Shown one piece after another: positions 11,787 to 21,361 of a stretch of 64,000 nt of DNA. Source of the stretch: Sphingomonas guangdongensis (GTDB lineage: Bacteria; Pseudomonadota; Alphaproteobacteria; Sphingomonadales; Sphingomonadaceae); assembly GCF_900199185.1 (NCBI RefSeq), contig NZ_OBMI01000001.1:186001-250000 (forward strand), read 5' to 3'. Each line of letters begins with the position of its first letter. The first letter of the stretch is position 1. A program made the translations under genes and the position numbers. Under the pieces are notes generated by a model. That model had not been told where the DNA came from. It was given only the letters and a program-made list of their open reading frames with translations, and searched no databases.

Positions 11787-13588
11787 TGGCTGACGCCTAC
11801 AAGATCATCGATCACACCTACGACACCGTCGTCGTCGGCGCCGGTGGATCGGGGCTGCGCGCGACCATGGGATCGGCCGAGGCGGGCCTGAAAACCGCCT
11901 GCATCACCAAGGTGTTCCCGACCCGCAGCCACACGGTCGCGGCACAGGGCGGGATCGCCGCCAGCCTCGGCAACAACTCGCCCGATCACTGGTCGTGGCA
12001 CATGTACGACACGGTCAAGGGCTCCGACTGGCTCGGCGACCAGGACGCAATCGAGTACATGGTGCGCGAGGCACCGCAGGCGGTGATCGAGCTGGAGCAT
12101 GCGGGCGTGCCGTTCAGCCGCAACGAGGATGGGACGATCTACCAGCGCCCGTTCGGCGGCCACATGCAGAACATGGGCGCCGGCCCGCCCGTGCAGCGCA
12201 CCTGTGCCGCCGCCGACCGCACGGGGCACGCCATGCTCCACGCGCTCTACCAGCAGAGCCTTAAGTACGACGCCGACTTCTACGTCGAGTATTTCGCGCT
12301 CGACCTGATCATGGAAAACGGCGTCTGCCGCGGCGTGATCGCGCTGTGCATGGAGGACGGTTCGATCCACCGCTTCCGCAGCCACGCGGTCGTGCTCGCG
12401 ACCGGCGGCTACGGCCGCGTCTACTTTTCCGCGACGTCCGCGCACACCTGCACCGGTGATGGCAACGCGATGGTGCTGCGCGCCGGCCTGCCGCTCCAGG
12501 ACATGGAGTTCGTGCAGTTCCACCCGACCGGAATTTACGGCGCGGGCGTGCTGATCACGGAGGGTGCCCGTGGCGAGGGCGGCTATCTCACGAACTCGGA
12601 GGGCGAGCGCTTCATGGAGCGCTATGCGCCGAGCGCCAAGGACCTGGCGAGCCGCGACGTGGTGTCGCGGTCGATGGCGGCGGAGATCCGAGAGGGGCGC
12701 GGCGTCGGCAAGGAAGCCGACCATATCTTCCTTCACCTCGACCACATCGACCCCAAGGTGCTGGCCGAGCGGCTGCCCGGCATCACCGAGACGGGCAAGG
12801 TCTTCGCCAACGTGGACCTGACCCGCCAGCCGCTCCCCGTCGTGCCGACCGTCCACTACAACATGGGTGGCATCCCCTGTAACTATCACGGCGAGGTCGT
12901 GAACCCCGCGAGCGGCGATCCCGACGCGGTGGTGCCGGGGCTGTACGCGGTCGGCGAGGCGGCGTGCGTCAGCGTCCACGGCGCCAATCGCCTGGGCTCC
13001 AACAGCCTTATCGACCTGGTGGTGTTCGGCCGCGCGACCGGCTTGCGCCTCAAGGAGACGCTGAAGCCCAACACGCCGCACAACCCGCTGCCCAAGGGAT
13101 CGGAGGAGCTGGCGATCGGTCGCCTGGACCACTTCCGCCAGGCGAAGGGCGCTACGCCGACCGCGGCGATCCGGTCGCAGATGCAGAAGACGATGCAGAA
13201 GCACTGCGCCGTGTTCCGCGACAGCGCGCTGCTGAGCGAGGGCGTGGCCAAGGTCGACGAGGTTTACCGCAGCATGGGCGATATCGGGATCACCGACCGC
13301 TCGCTGATCTGGAACACCGACCTGGTCGAGACGCTGGAGCTCGACAACCTGCTCGCGCAGGCGGTGGTGACGATGCGCTGCGCCGAGAATCGTAAGGAAT
13401 CGCGCGGCGCTCACATGCACGAGGACTTCCCCGACCGGAACGACGCGGAGTGGATGAAGCACACCACTGCGACGTTCCGCGGCTGGGGCGGCAAGGACGG
13501 TGCGGTTGCGATCGATTACCGCCCGGTTCACGATTACACGCTGACCGACGATGTCGACTATATCGAGCCCAAGAAGCGGGTGTACTGA
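11786..13588 (+). CDS. sdhA: Succinate dehydrogenase flavoprotein subunit
   Basis: Catalytic subunit that oxidises succinate to fumarate with covalently bound FAD. It has 600 residues. The dinucleotide fold is [15 protein letters not shown], the flavinylated His is in [11 protein letters not shown], the active-site segment is [13 protein letters not shown] followed by [11 protein letters not shown], and [17 protein letters not shown] is present near residue 400. The open frame extends upstream inside sdhD, but ATG at 11786 directly follows the sdhD stop. No sdhB follows; the next gene is a kinase 62 bases downstream. Confidence 0.98.
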   Translation: MADAYKIIDHTYDTVVVGAGGSGLRATMGSAEAGLKTACITKVFPTRSHTVAAQGGIAASLGNNSPDHWSWHMYDTVKGSDWLGDQDAIEYMVREAPQAVIELEHAGVPFSRNEDGTIYQRPFGGHMQNMGAGPPVQRTCAAADRTGHAMLHALYQQSLKYDADFYVEYFALDLIMENGVCRGVIALCMEDGSIHRFRSHAVVLATGGYGRVYFSATSAHTCTGDGNAMVLRAGLPLQDMEFVQFHPTGIYGAGVLITEGARGEGGYLTNSEGERFMERYAPSAKDLASRDVVSRSMAAEIREGRGVGKEADHIFLHLDHIDPKVLAERLPGITETGKVFANVDLTRQPLPVVPTVHYNMGGIPCNYHGEVVNPASGDPDAVVPGLYAVGEAACVSVHGANRLGSNSLIDLVVFGRATGLRLKETLKPNTPHNPLPKGSEELAIGRLDHFRQAKGATPTAAIRSQMQKTMQKHCAVFRDSALLSEGVAKVDEVYRSMGDIGITDRSLIWNTDLVETLELDNLLAQAVVTMRCAENRKESRGAHMHEDFPDRNDAEWMKHTTATFRGWGGKDGAVAIDYRPVHDYTLTDDVDYIEPKKRVY

Positions 13589-13650
13589 TCGACAACGGAC
13601 CCAGCCCCGTCCTGCTTGCGCTGCACGGTTGTAGCGGTTAGCCACGCCCC

Positions 13651-15408
13651 ATGTCGTCGCCTCGAGACAACGATCTGCCGCATGCGCCGCATGACGACGT
13701 TGATCCGACCGGCCTCGCCGCCGGCCGGCCGGCGGACGGTGCCATGGACGTCGGTGCCAGTGAGCCGATCGAGCGCTCCGGGCTCCATCATTGGCGTGAG
13801 AGCACGATCACGGATCCCGACCTGAACGATCGCGGCGGCGTGTTCTTCGCAGCGATCGAGATGACGCGGATGCCGATGATCCTCACGGATCCGAATATCG
13901 ACGACAATCCAATCGTTTTTGCGAACAAGGCGTTCCTAGACCTCACCGGTTACGAGGAAGGCGAGATCCTCGGCCGCAACTGTCGCTTTCTCCAGGGGGC
14001 GCAGACCGATCGAAACTCGGTGTCGGCGCTCCGCGACGCCGTTCAGTCGAAGCAGGCGATCGCGCTCGAGCTGCTCAACTATCGCCGCGACGGATCGCCG
14101 TTCTGGAATGCGGTGTTCATCGGACCGGTCTACGACACCGCCGGCAACCTCCGTTACTTCTTTGCCAGCCAGCTCGACGTGACCCGGCGCCGCAACACCG
14201 AGCAGAGCTACCGTCAGGCGCAGAAGATGGAGTCGATCGGTCAGCTGACCGCCGGGCTCGCCCACGACTTCAACAACCTGCTTCAGGTCGTGAACGGTAA
14301 CCTGGAGCTGGTCGCGAACGCGACCGATCCCGACAAGATCAAGCGCTACGTCACTTCCGCCCAGTCGGCGGCGGAGCGCGGGGCCAAGCTGACGCGCCAG
14401 CTGCTCGCCTTCGCGCGCAAGACCCGACTCGAGCCGCGCGCGCTCGACCTCACGCAGCTCGTGTCCGAGTTCTCCGACCTGCTGGAGAGTTCGATCAACA
14501 AGCAGGCGGATATCCACCTCTCGCTGCGGCGTGGGCTGCCGCCGGTGGTGATCGATCCCGATCAGCTCGAGATGGCGCTGCTCAACATCGTCAACAACGC
14601 GCGCGATGCGATGCCGAACGGCGGGCTGGTCACCATCTCCACCCTGCCCGTGAAGCTGGAGGCCGGCGACGACATTAACGCGCTCGCCCCCGGCGACTAT
14701 GTGGCGCTGGAGGTCCGCGACGAGGGTCAAGGCATGTCCGCCGCGGTGCTGGAGCGCGCGACCGAGCCGTTCTTCACGACCAAGGGCGTCGGCAAGGGCA
14801 CGGGCCTGGGTCTCGCCATGGCGACGGGGTTCGTCCGCCAGTCGGGCGGCCGGCTCGACATCGACAGCGAGCCCGGTCGTGGGACGACCATCCGCATGCT
14901 GTTCCCGACCGTCGCGATCGAGCGCGGCGAGAACCCGCGGCCCGTGCACCAGACGCTGTCGGCGGTAGTCGACGATGGCGTCGCGCCTCACGTCCTGGTG
15001 GTCGAGGACAATGAGGAAGTGCTCGCGATCGCCCGCGAGATCCTGGAGAGCGCCGGCTACGCCATCTCGACCGCGACCAGCGGCGACGAGGCGGTGCGCC
15101 TGTTCGACGAAATTCACGAGCGGCAGCGGATCGACCTCCTGTTCACCGACCTGGTCATGCCGGGCGGCATGAACGGACTGATGCTCGCCGATGCCGTGTC
15201 GCAGCGCGATCCGAGCGTGTCGGTGCTGATGACCACCGGCTACAACGAGGAGCTGGTGATCAACGGCCCGCGGGCGCGGGCGACCGACGTCCTGAGCAAG
15301 CCGTACCGCCGCTCCGAGCTGCTCGACCGGGTCAGCCAGGCGCTCAATCGCCGCGGCGAGTACGGTCCGCGACGGCAGCGCTCCGACTTCGGCGCGGCGC
15401 AGGCTTGA
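13651..15408 (+). CDS. LOV-domain hybrid histidine kinase
   Basis: A 585-residue cytoplasmic sensor kinase, probably a blue-light receptor. Residues about 65-180 are a PAS/LOV domain with the flavin-adduct motif GRNCRFLQG (Cys111), NPIVFANKAFLDLTGY before it and NYRRDGSPFWN after it. A HisKA-like helix follows with the phospho-acceptor H205 in GLAHDFNNLLQVV, then an ATPase domain (LLNIVNNARDAMPNGG, DEGQGMS, GKGTGLGLAMATGF). The C-terminal 120 residues are a receiver domain with phospho-acceptor Asp in LLFTDLVMPGG and the conserved Lys in LSKPYRR. No output domain is present, so signal passes by phosphotransfer. No dedicated partner gene is adjacent. Confidence 0.9.
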   Translation: MSSPRDNDLPHAPHDDVDPTGLAAGRPADGAMDVGASEPIERSGLHHWRESTITDPDLNDRGGVFFAAIEMTRMPMILTDPNIDDNPIVFANKAFLDLTGYEEGEILGRNCRFLQGAQTDRNSVSALRDAVQSKQAIALELLNYRRDGSPFWNAVFIGPVYDTAGNLRYFFASQLDVTRRRNTEQSYRQAQKMESIGQLTAGLAHDFNNLLQVVNGNLELVANATDPDKIKRYVTSAQSAAERGAKLTRQLLAFARKTRLEPRALDLTQLVSEFSDLLESSINKQADIHLSLRRGLPPVVIDPDQLEMALLNIVNNARDAMPNGGLVTISTLPVKLEAGDDINALAPGDYVALEVRDEGQGMSAAVLERATEPFFTTKGVGKGTGLGLAMATGFVRQSGGRLDIDSEPGRGTTIRMLFPTVAIERGENPRPVHQTLSAVVDDGVAPHVLVVEDNEEVLAIAREILESAGYAISTATSGDEAVRLFDEIHERQRIDLLFTDLVMPGGMNGLMLADAVSQRDPSVSVLMTTGYNEELVINGPRARATDVLSKPYRRSELLDRVSQALNRRGEYGPRRQRSDFGAAQA

Positions 15409-15499
15409 GGCGTAGCGCGGGGCCGCACCGAGTACGCGCCCTTGCCTGCTCGTCGATAGCCAATCGGCGGCGAAGGCGCTAACGGCGGCGGCGACGACC

Positions 15500-16669
15500 A
15501 TGCGCCTCCTTCGGCTTGCCGCCCTCCTCCTCCCGCTGCCCGCCGCGGCCGCGCCGCCGCAAGCAGTGCTGGCGATCGACAGCGCGACGCGCTGGGTGCC
15601 CTTCGATCTGACGCCCGGCAACCAGCTGCGCTTCCGCATGACGGTCAATGGCCGACCGGCGACCGCCATCCTCGATACCGGGGTCAGCTACACCGTCACC
15701 TCGCGCGCGTTCGCCGCGACGATCGGGCTGCGGCCTGCCGTGTCGGGTCGCGCGATGGCGATCGGCGGTGCGGTGCCGCTCGGCTGGGCGGCGGTGGAAG
15801 AGGTCGCGTTCGGCGGTCTCGCGCGCGCCGGCGGACGGGTCGCGGTCGCCGATCTCTCCGGCATCGCGACCGGCACCGCCGATCCGGTCGAGGTGCTGGT
15901 CGGGGCGGACCTGCTCGGTGCCCAGGCGCTCGACATCGACTACGATACGCGCCGCTTCCGCCTGCTGCCCTCCGGCCGGCTGCCGTTCCGGGGCACGAGC
16001 GTGCCGCTCGGGCTCGCGCGCGACTCAGGGGTATTCGTGAGTGAGGTGAGCGTCGGCGGGCGGCGACTGCGCCCGGTGATCGTCGACACCGGCGACGGCT
16101 CGGCCGTCACGATCGCGAGCGAGGCATGGGCGACCGTCCGCCCACCCGCGGTGCGGGAGACCACCGCCTATGCGGTCGGGCTGGGCGGCGCGATCGAGAC
16201 CGACCTCACCGTCCTGCCGGCGGTGCGGCTCGGGTCGCTCACCGCGCGCAACGTGGAGGTGCGGGTGGAGCGCGGCGGCGGCTTCTCGCACCGGACCGGG
16301 ACGGTCGGGCGGATCGGCTCCGCGCTGCTCCAGCGCTACCGTGTGCTGCTCGATCCGCTTGCGCGGCGCATGGTGCTGAGCCCCGGGCGCACCGCCGACC
16401 GTGAACCGCTGCGCTCCACCAGCGGGCTGCTGGTCGCCTACGAGAAGTCGTCGCTGCGCGTCCTCCATGTCATGCGCCACTCCCCCGCCGCGACGGGTGG
16501 CTGGCGCGCGGGCGAGCGGATCTGCCGGATCGACGGCGCGCCGCTGCCCGGCGACTATCTATCCAGCCCGCTCGCCGCCTGGCCGGCCGACACGCCCGGG
16601 CGCGTCGTCCGGCTTGCGCTGTGCGACGGCGGCGGGGAGCGGACGCTGACGCTCGCGCGCTTCTACTGA
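15500..16669 (+). CDS. Exported aspartic protease-like protein
   Basis: A 389-residue protein with a signal peptide (MRLLRLAALLLPLPAAAAPP). It carries two retropepsin-like active-site motifs, AILDTGVSYTV near residue 58 and VIVDTGDGSAV near residue 195, so both lobes of a pepsin-like fold may sit in one chain. The last 90 residues (ERICRIDGAPLPG) look like a small PDZ-type domain. Location is likely periplasmic. Its TGA overlaps the ATG of the next gene by one base. The substrate is unknown. Confidence 0.78.
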   Translation: MRLLRLAALLLPLPAAAAPPQAVLAIDSATRWVPFDLTPGNQLRFRMTVNGRPATAILDTGVSYTVTSRAFAATIGLRPAVSGRAMAIGGAVPLGWAAVEEVAFGGLARAGGRVAVADLSGIATGTADPVEVLVGADLLGAQALDIDYDTRRFRLLPSGRLPFRGTSVPLGLARDSGVFVSEVSVGGRRLRPVIVDTGDGSAVTIASEAWATVRPPAVRETTAYAVGLGGAIETDLTVLPAVRLGSLTARNVEVRVERGGGFSHRTGTVGRIGSALLQRYRVLLDPLARRMVLSPGRTADREPLRSTSGLLVAYEKSSLRVLHVMRHSPAATGGWRAGERICRIDGAPLPGDYLSSPLAAWPADTPGRVVRLALCDGGGERTLTLARFY

Positions 16670-18135
16670 TGACTGCTGGCTGGCGCGATCGGGCCGGGGT
16701 GCTCCCGGCGCTGCTGCTGGCGGCCGCGATCGCGATCCGCGCGATCGATTTCGGCAACCCGGTCATCCACGTCGACGAGCAATATTATTTGCTGGTCGGT
16801 CAGCGGATGCTCGACGGGGCAGTGCCGTACCTCGACCTTTGGGACCGCAAACCGTGGGGGCTATTCGCGCTCTACGCCGCGGCCGCCGCCATCCCGGGTG
16901 ACGACATCCTGGGCTACCAGCTGCTCGCGACGCTGTTCGCGGCGGCGACCGCCTGGATCGTGGCGAGTGGCGCCCGCACGCTCGGCGCGAGCCGCGGCGG
17001 CGCGCTGGCGGCGGGCGTCGCCTATCTGTTGTGGCTGTCGCTCCTGGGTGGGCGCGGCGGGCAGGCTCCGGTGTTCTACAACCTGTTGATCGCACTGGCC
17101 GCCCGGCTGACGCTGCGACTGCCGTCGCTATCGCCGCGCGCGATCGTGGCGAATGGCCTCGCCGCCTGCTTGCTCGGCGGGCTGGCGATCCAGCTCAAGC
17201 CGGTGGCGGCGGTCGAGGCGGCGTTCCTCGGCGCAGCGCACCTCTGGTACCTGGCGCGAACGAGCGACCGGCGGCGCGCGATCGCGGCCGCGCCGCTCTG
17301 GATCGCGGTTGGGCTGCTCCCGACGCTCGCGGTTATGGCCGGGTACCGGGCGCTCGGCGCGGACGCGCTTGGCGCCTGGTGGTTCGCGAACGTCACGTCG
17401 ATCCTGCTGCGGCCCGGCTATCCGCCGGGCGAGCTTGCGATGCGTCTGCTCGGCATCGCGGCCGAACTGTCGCCGCTGCTGCTGTGCGCGGCGATCGGCT
17501 GGCGGCGCCGAAATGTGCGGATGGTACGCGAGCGGCAGCTCGCCTTCGGCTGGCTGGCGGCGGCGCTGGTTGGCTTCTTCTCGATCGGCACCTTCTTCGA
17601 TCACTACGCTCTGCCGCTGCTGGTGCCGCTCGCCACCATCGCCGGGATCGCGCTCGGGCGGATTCCGCGCGTGATGGTCGGAACGCTTGTGCTCGGAGCG
17701 CTGCTCGCGATCGTGGAGCGCGCGGTCGTGCCGGCCGATGCCGCCGGCGCCCGTGCCGTGGCCGCGGTGGTGCGCGCAAACAGCGCCGGCGGCTGCCCTT
17801 ACGTCTTCATCGGCGACACGATCACCTACAGCCTGGCGGACGCCTGCGTGCCCACGCCCTACGCCTTCCCCAACTTCATCGCCTACACGACCGAGCAGGC
17901 GTCAACCGGCATCGACGAGGCGGCCGAGCTCCGCCGCATCCTGGCGGGCCGTCCGCCGGTGATCGTCGCATCGACCCGGTCGCTGCGGATCTGGAACCCC
18001 GCCACGCTTCCCGTCATCCGACAGGCGCTCGCGCGCGACTATCGCCCGATCTTCTCCGTGCCCCGCAGCGGCTGGCGGACGGTGGTGTTCCTGCGACGCG
18101 ACCGGGCGCTCAGCCGTTCAGCGCCACGCTCGTGA
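16669..18135 (+). CDS. GT-C family glycosyltransferase (ArnT/PMT-like)
   Basis: A 488-residue polytopic inner-membrane protein of the lipid-linked-sugar transferase type. The first luminal loop carries the acidic motif HVDEQYYLLVGQRM followed by LDLWDRKPWG, typical of GT39/GT83-like enzymes, and about ten hydrophobic segments follow. A soluble C-terminal segment contains paired cysteines (GGCPYVF, ADACVPTP). The start ATG overlaps the preceding stop; an upstream in-frame start inside the protease gene is less likely. It probably modifies an envelope glycan or protein; the acceptor is not known. Confidence 0.8.
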   Translation: MTAGWRDRAGVLPALLLAAAIAIRAIDFGNPVIHVDEQYYLLVGQRMLDGAVPYLDLWDRKPWGLFALYAAAAAIPGDDILGYQLLATLFAAATAWIVASGARTLGASRGGALAAGVAYLLWLSLLGGRGGQAPVFYNLLIALAARLTLRLPSLSPRAIVANGLAACLLGGLAIQLKPVAAVEAAFLGAAHLWYLARTSDRRRAIAAAPLWIAVGLLPTLAVMAGYRALGADALGAWWFANVTSILLRPGYPPGELAMRLLGIAAELSPLLLCAAIGWRRRNVRMVRERQLAFGWLAAALVGFFSIGTFFDHYALPLLVPLATIAGIALGRIPRVMVGTLVLGALLAIVERAVVPADAAGARAVAAVVRANSAGGCPYVFIGDTITYSLADACVPTPYAFPNFIAYTTEQASTGIDEAAELRRILAGRPPVIVASTRSLRIWNPATLPVIRQALARDYRPIFSVPRSGWRTVVFLRRDRALSRSAPRS

Positions 18136-18295
18136 GGAGCAGCGCCGTCAGCAGCGCGGCGAACTGAAGCGTGCGCCACGGGACCCAGCCGACCCGGTCC
18201 GGGTCGCCGCGCCGCCCGCGCCGCGCCTCCGCCCACCCGCTCACCACCGCGAGCGTGACTGCCACCGCCACCCCGCCCCACAACCGCGCTTGCAT
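18110..18295 (-). CDS. Small membrane protein, unknown
   Basis: A 61-residue protein with two hydrophobic stretches (VAVAVTLAVVSGW and FAALLTALLLTSVAL) separated by an Arg-rich, positively charged loop, so it is probably a two-helix inner-membrane protein. An open frame reaches 18346, but the ATG at 18295 has a G-rich ribosome site (GCGGGGG) and starts the hydrophobic region. It is convergent with and overlaps the glycosyltransferase by 26 bases. I do not recognise the family. Confidence 0.5.
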   Translation of the reverse strand: MQARLWGGVAVAVTLAVVSGWAEARRGRRGDPDRVGWVPWRTLQFAALLTALLLTSVALNG

Positions 18296-18369
18296 CCCCC
18301 GCTCTTGCCGCGCAGAAGCGGCCGAGTACACCCGGCACAACTGCAACCGATCACGTGAAAGGCCCGCCG

Positions 18370-19179
18370 ATGCGTTCGCTCCTCCCCGTGCTCGCCCTGC
18401 TGCCCGTCGCCGCCGCCGTCACCAGCGTCGCGATCGGCCAGCCAGCCAACCTGCGCGGCCTCCTGTCCCAGGCGGTCGCCGCCAAGACCCGCTCGCCCGC
18501 TAACGTCGCGCGCGACCGCTATCGCCACCCGGTCGAAACGCTCGCCTTCTTCGGCGTCAAGCCGACCGACACGGTGGTGGAGCTGATCCCCGGCGGCGGC
18601 TGGTACACGGAGATCCTCGCCCCTTATCTGGCGGCACGCGGCACCTACTACGCCGCCGGCAACCTGGAGCGCGGGCTGAACGGCGTAAAGAAGCTGCAGA
18701 CGGCGGCCCCGGCCACCTACGGCAAGGTGAGGCTCGCCGCCTTCCCGGCCGCACCCGGCGCAGCGGGCGTGCCGGACGGCAGCGCGGACGTCGTGCTGAC
18801 CTTCCGCAACGTGCACAACCTGCGCTTCGCCGGCGTCGACCAGACCCGCGCGGCCTTTGCCGAGATGTTCCGGATGCTGAAGCCCGGCGGCACGCTCGGC
18901 ATCGTGGAGCACCGCCTGCCCGAGTCGCGCGACGCTGCGGCGGAGGAAAAGAGCGGCTATATGAAGACGTCGAGCGTGATCGGCTTCGCGCGGGCCGCCG
19001 GCTTCCAGGTCGCCGGCCAGTCGGAGGTGAACGCCAACCCGAAGGACACGGCCGACTGGCCGGAGGGAGTGTGGACGCTCCCGCCGACCTACCGGCTGGG
19101 CGATGTCGATCGCGCCAAATACGCCGCGATCGGTGAGAGCGACCGGATGACGATCAGGTTCACCAAGCCCCGCCGCTGA
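18370..19179 (+). CDS. Exported class I methyltransferase-like protein
   Basis: A 269-residue protein with an N-terminal signal-like segment (MRSLLPVLALLPVAAAVTSVA). The rest is a SAM-methyltransferase fold: VVELIPGGGWYTEILAPYLA replaces the usual E/DxGxGxG loop, with DVVLTFRNVHNL, FRMLKPGGTLGIVEHR later. Proteins of this type in sphingomonads are annotated as predicted methyltransferases with a signal peptide; whether they bind SAM in the periplasm is unclear. ATG at 18370 has AAAGG eight bases upstream; a GTG at 18355 would add five residues. Confidence 0.8.
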   Translation: MRSLLPVLALLPVAAAVTSVAIGQPANLRGLLSQAVAAKTRSPANVARDRYRHPVETLAFFGVKPTDTVVELIPGGGWYTEILAPYLAARGTYYAAGNLERGLNGVKKLQTAAPATYGKVRLAAFPAAPGAAGVPDGSADVVLTFRNVHNLRFAGVDQTRAAFAEMFRMLKPGGTLGIVEHRLPESRDAAAEEKSGYMKTSSVIGFARAAGFQVAGQSEVNANPKDTADWPEGVWTLPPTYRLGDVDRAKYAAIGESDRMTIRFTKPRR

Positions 19180-19186
19180 GGGACCG

Positions 19187-19612
19187 GTGACACCGCGGGA
19201 GGTCGATGAGCTGTCGGCGGGCGGGCCGATCATCTTGTTCGACGCGGAGTGCGTGCTCTGCTCCGCCAACGCCCGCTTCGTGCTGCGCCATGATCGCGCC
19301 GGCCGCTTCCGACTCGCTTCCATGCAGGGCGCGCTCGGCGCGGCGCTCTATCGCCGCCACGGCATGGACCCGGCCGATCCGTCGAGCATGATCGTGGTCG
19401 ACCGCGGCACCGCCCGCCAGGACAGCGACGCCGTGCTGTCGATCTACGAGGGGCTGGGCCTCCCCTGGCGATTGCTCGGCGCCTTGCGCATCGTGCCGGC
19501 GGCGGTGCGCGATCCGGTGTACCGCTTCGTGGCGCGGCACCGCTACCGCCTGTTCGGGAAGCGCGATACCTGCTGGCTGCCCGCCCCCGAGTACCGCCAC
19601 CGGCTGCTGTGA
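19187..19612 (+). CDS. DCC-family thiol-disulfide oxidoreductase-like protein (DUF393)
   Basis: A 141-residue protein of the DCC family, named for the conserved motif seen here as FDAECVLCSANARFVLRHD at residues 18-36. The CxxC pair suggests thioredoxin-like redox chemistry, although function in this family is largely untested. The C-terminal part RFVARHRYRLFGKRDTCW is also conserved. It begins with GTG 8 bases after the methyltransferase stop and overlaps the next gene by four bases, so the three genes are probably one transcript. Confidence 0.88.
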   Translation: MTPREVDELSAGGPIILFDAECVLCSANARFVLRHDRAGRFRLASMQGALGAALYRRHGMDPADPSSMIVVDRGTARQDSDAVLSIYEGLGLPWRLLGALRIVPAAVRDPVYRFVARHRYRLFGKRDTCWLPAPEYRHRLL

Positions 19613-21276
19613 AGATCCTGATTCTCGGCGGGTACGGCGTCTTCGGCGGGCGGCTGGCCGAGCTGCTGGCGGACGAGGCGCGGCTCGAGCTGCTGATCTG
19701 CGGCCGCGACGGGGCGCGTGCGGCGGCGTTCTGCGCGCGCTACAAGGGGGCCGCCACCGTCCGCCCGGTGGCACTCGACCGTGCCGACATTGCCGCGGCG
19801 CTCGTCCAGCATCGCCCGGCGCTGGTGGTCGATGCGTCCGGGCCGTTCCAGGACTATGGCGCCGACGCCTACCATGTCGTGCAGGCCTGCATCGCGGCCG
19901 GTGTCGACTACCTCGACTTCGCCGACGCCGCCGACTTCGTGTTCGGCGTCCGCGCGCACGACGACGCCGCGCGCGCCGCGGGCGTCTTCGCCCTGTCGGG
20001 GGTGAGCAGCTTTCCTGTCCTGACCGCGGCGGTGCTGCGCCGCATGGGGCAGGACATGACCATCCTCCGCGTCGAGGGCGGCATCGCGCCGTCGCCGTAC
20101 GCCGGGATCGGCCTCAACGTCATGCGCGCGGTGGTGGGGTATGCGGGCGCACCGGTAAAGCTCTGGCGCGGCGGCCGGGCGGCAACCGGGACCGGGCTCG
20201 CCGAGAGCCGGCGCTACACGGTCGCGGTGCCCGGCCGCCTGCCGCTTCGCTCAATCCGCTTCTCGCTGGTCGACGTGCCCGACCTGCAGGTGATCCCGCC
20301 CGAGCACCCGGGCCTGCAGGACATCTGGATGGGTGCCGGGCCGGTGCCGGAGTTGCTGCACCGGATCCTCAACCTGCTGGCGGCCACGCGGGCCCGGCTC
20401 CGCCTCCCCTCGCTCGTGCCCTTCTCCCGCAAGTTCTACTGGGTGCTGAACCGGATGCGCTTCGGAGAGCACCGCGGCGGCATGTACGTGAGGGCGACGG
20501 GCATGCGTGACGGCCAACCGGTCGAGCGGAGCTGGCACCTGCTGGCCGAAGGCGACGACGGTCCGTACATCCCGTCGATGGCGGTGGAGGCGATCGTCCG
20601 TGCGCTGCTCGTCGGCGAGCGCCCGGCGGCCGGCGCCCGATCGGCCGTCGCGGCGCTGGAGCTCGCCGACTACGATCGCCTGTTCGCCGGTCGCCAGATC
20701 TACACCGGTTTCCGCGAGGACGCGCCCGCCGCGCCGCTCTACCCGCGGCTGCTCGGTGACGCGTTCGCGACCCTGCCCCGTCCGATCCAGGCGCTGCACG
20801 GCACTGCGGCGGCGCGGCGCTGGCGCGGTACCGCCGCCGTCCGCCGCGGCCGCGGACCGATCGCCGCGCTGGCGGCGCGACTGGTCGGCTTCCCGCCCGG
20901 CGGCGACACGGTCCCGGTCAGCGTCGGCTTCGTGCCGAAGGCTGGGGGCGAGCGCTGGACTCGCGATTTCGCCGGCCGCCGCTTCTCGTCGCACCAGTCG
21001 GTCGGCACTGGCCGCGACCAGCACCTGCTGGTCGAGCGCTTCGGCCCCGCCCGCTTCGCGCTCGCGCTCGTCGTCAAGGGCGATCGGCTCCACTTCGTCC
21101 CGCGCCGCTGGACGCTGTGGGGCGTGCCGATGCCGCGCGGCCTGCTCCCGCGCGGTACCAGCTTCGAGGCGGCAGAAGGCGACACCTTCCACTTCGATGT
21201 GGAAATCGCGCTGCCGATCGCCGGGCTGATCGTCGCGTACCGGGGCAGCTTGCGTCCCGATCCAGACGCAGCCTGA
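19609..21276 (+). CDS. Saccharopine dehydrogenase-like / DUF4166 fusion protein
   Basis: A 555-residue protein. The N-terminal third is an NAD(P)-binding Rossmann domain (MKILILGGYGVFGGRLAELL, then VVDASGPFQDYG and GVDYLDFADAADF) as in saccharopine dehydrogenase-like oxidoreductases. The C-terminal 180 residues (LPRPIQALHG, WTRDFAGRRFSS, VKGDRLHFVPRRWTLWGVPM) match the DUF4166 pattern. This fusion is usual in the family. GTG start overlaps the DCC gene stop (GTGA), indicating coupling. The substrate is unknown; a role in lipid or aldehyde metabolism is only a guess. Confidence 0.82.
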   Translation: MKILILGGYGVFGGRLAELLADEARLELLICGRDGARAAAFCARYKGAATVRPVALDRADIAAALVQHRPALVVDASGPFQDYGADAYHVVQACIAAGVDYLDFADAADFVFGVRAHDDAARAAGVFALSGVSSFPVLTAAVLRRMGQDMTILRVEGGIAPSPYAGIGLNVMRAVVGYAGAPVKLWRGGRAATGTGLAESRRYTVAVPGRLPLRSIRFSLVDVPDLQVIPPEHPGLQDIWMGAGPVPELLHRILNLLAATRARLRLPSLVPFSRKFYWVLNRMRFGEHRGGMYVRATGMRDGQPVERSWHLLAEGDDGPYIPSMAVEAIVRALLVGERPAAGARSAVAALELADYDRLFAGRQIYTGFREDAPAAPLYPRLLGDAFATLPRPIQALHGTAAARRWRGTAAVRRGRGPIAALAARLVGFPPGGDTVPVSVGFVPKAGGERWTRDFAGRRFSSHQSVGTGRDQHLLVERFGPARFALALVVKGDRLHFVPRRWTLWGVPMPRGLLPRGTSFEAAEGDTFHFDVEIALPIAGLIVAYRGSLRPDPDAA

Positions 21277-21361
21277 ACTTGCCTCGATCCGCGTCTGTCT
21301 CCATGCAGGCGCGGGGACAGGGCGGGCGCGACGTGCGCCGCCGTGGGGAGGACGCACGCCG

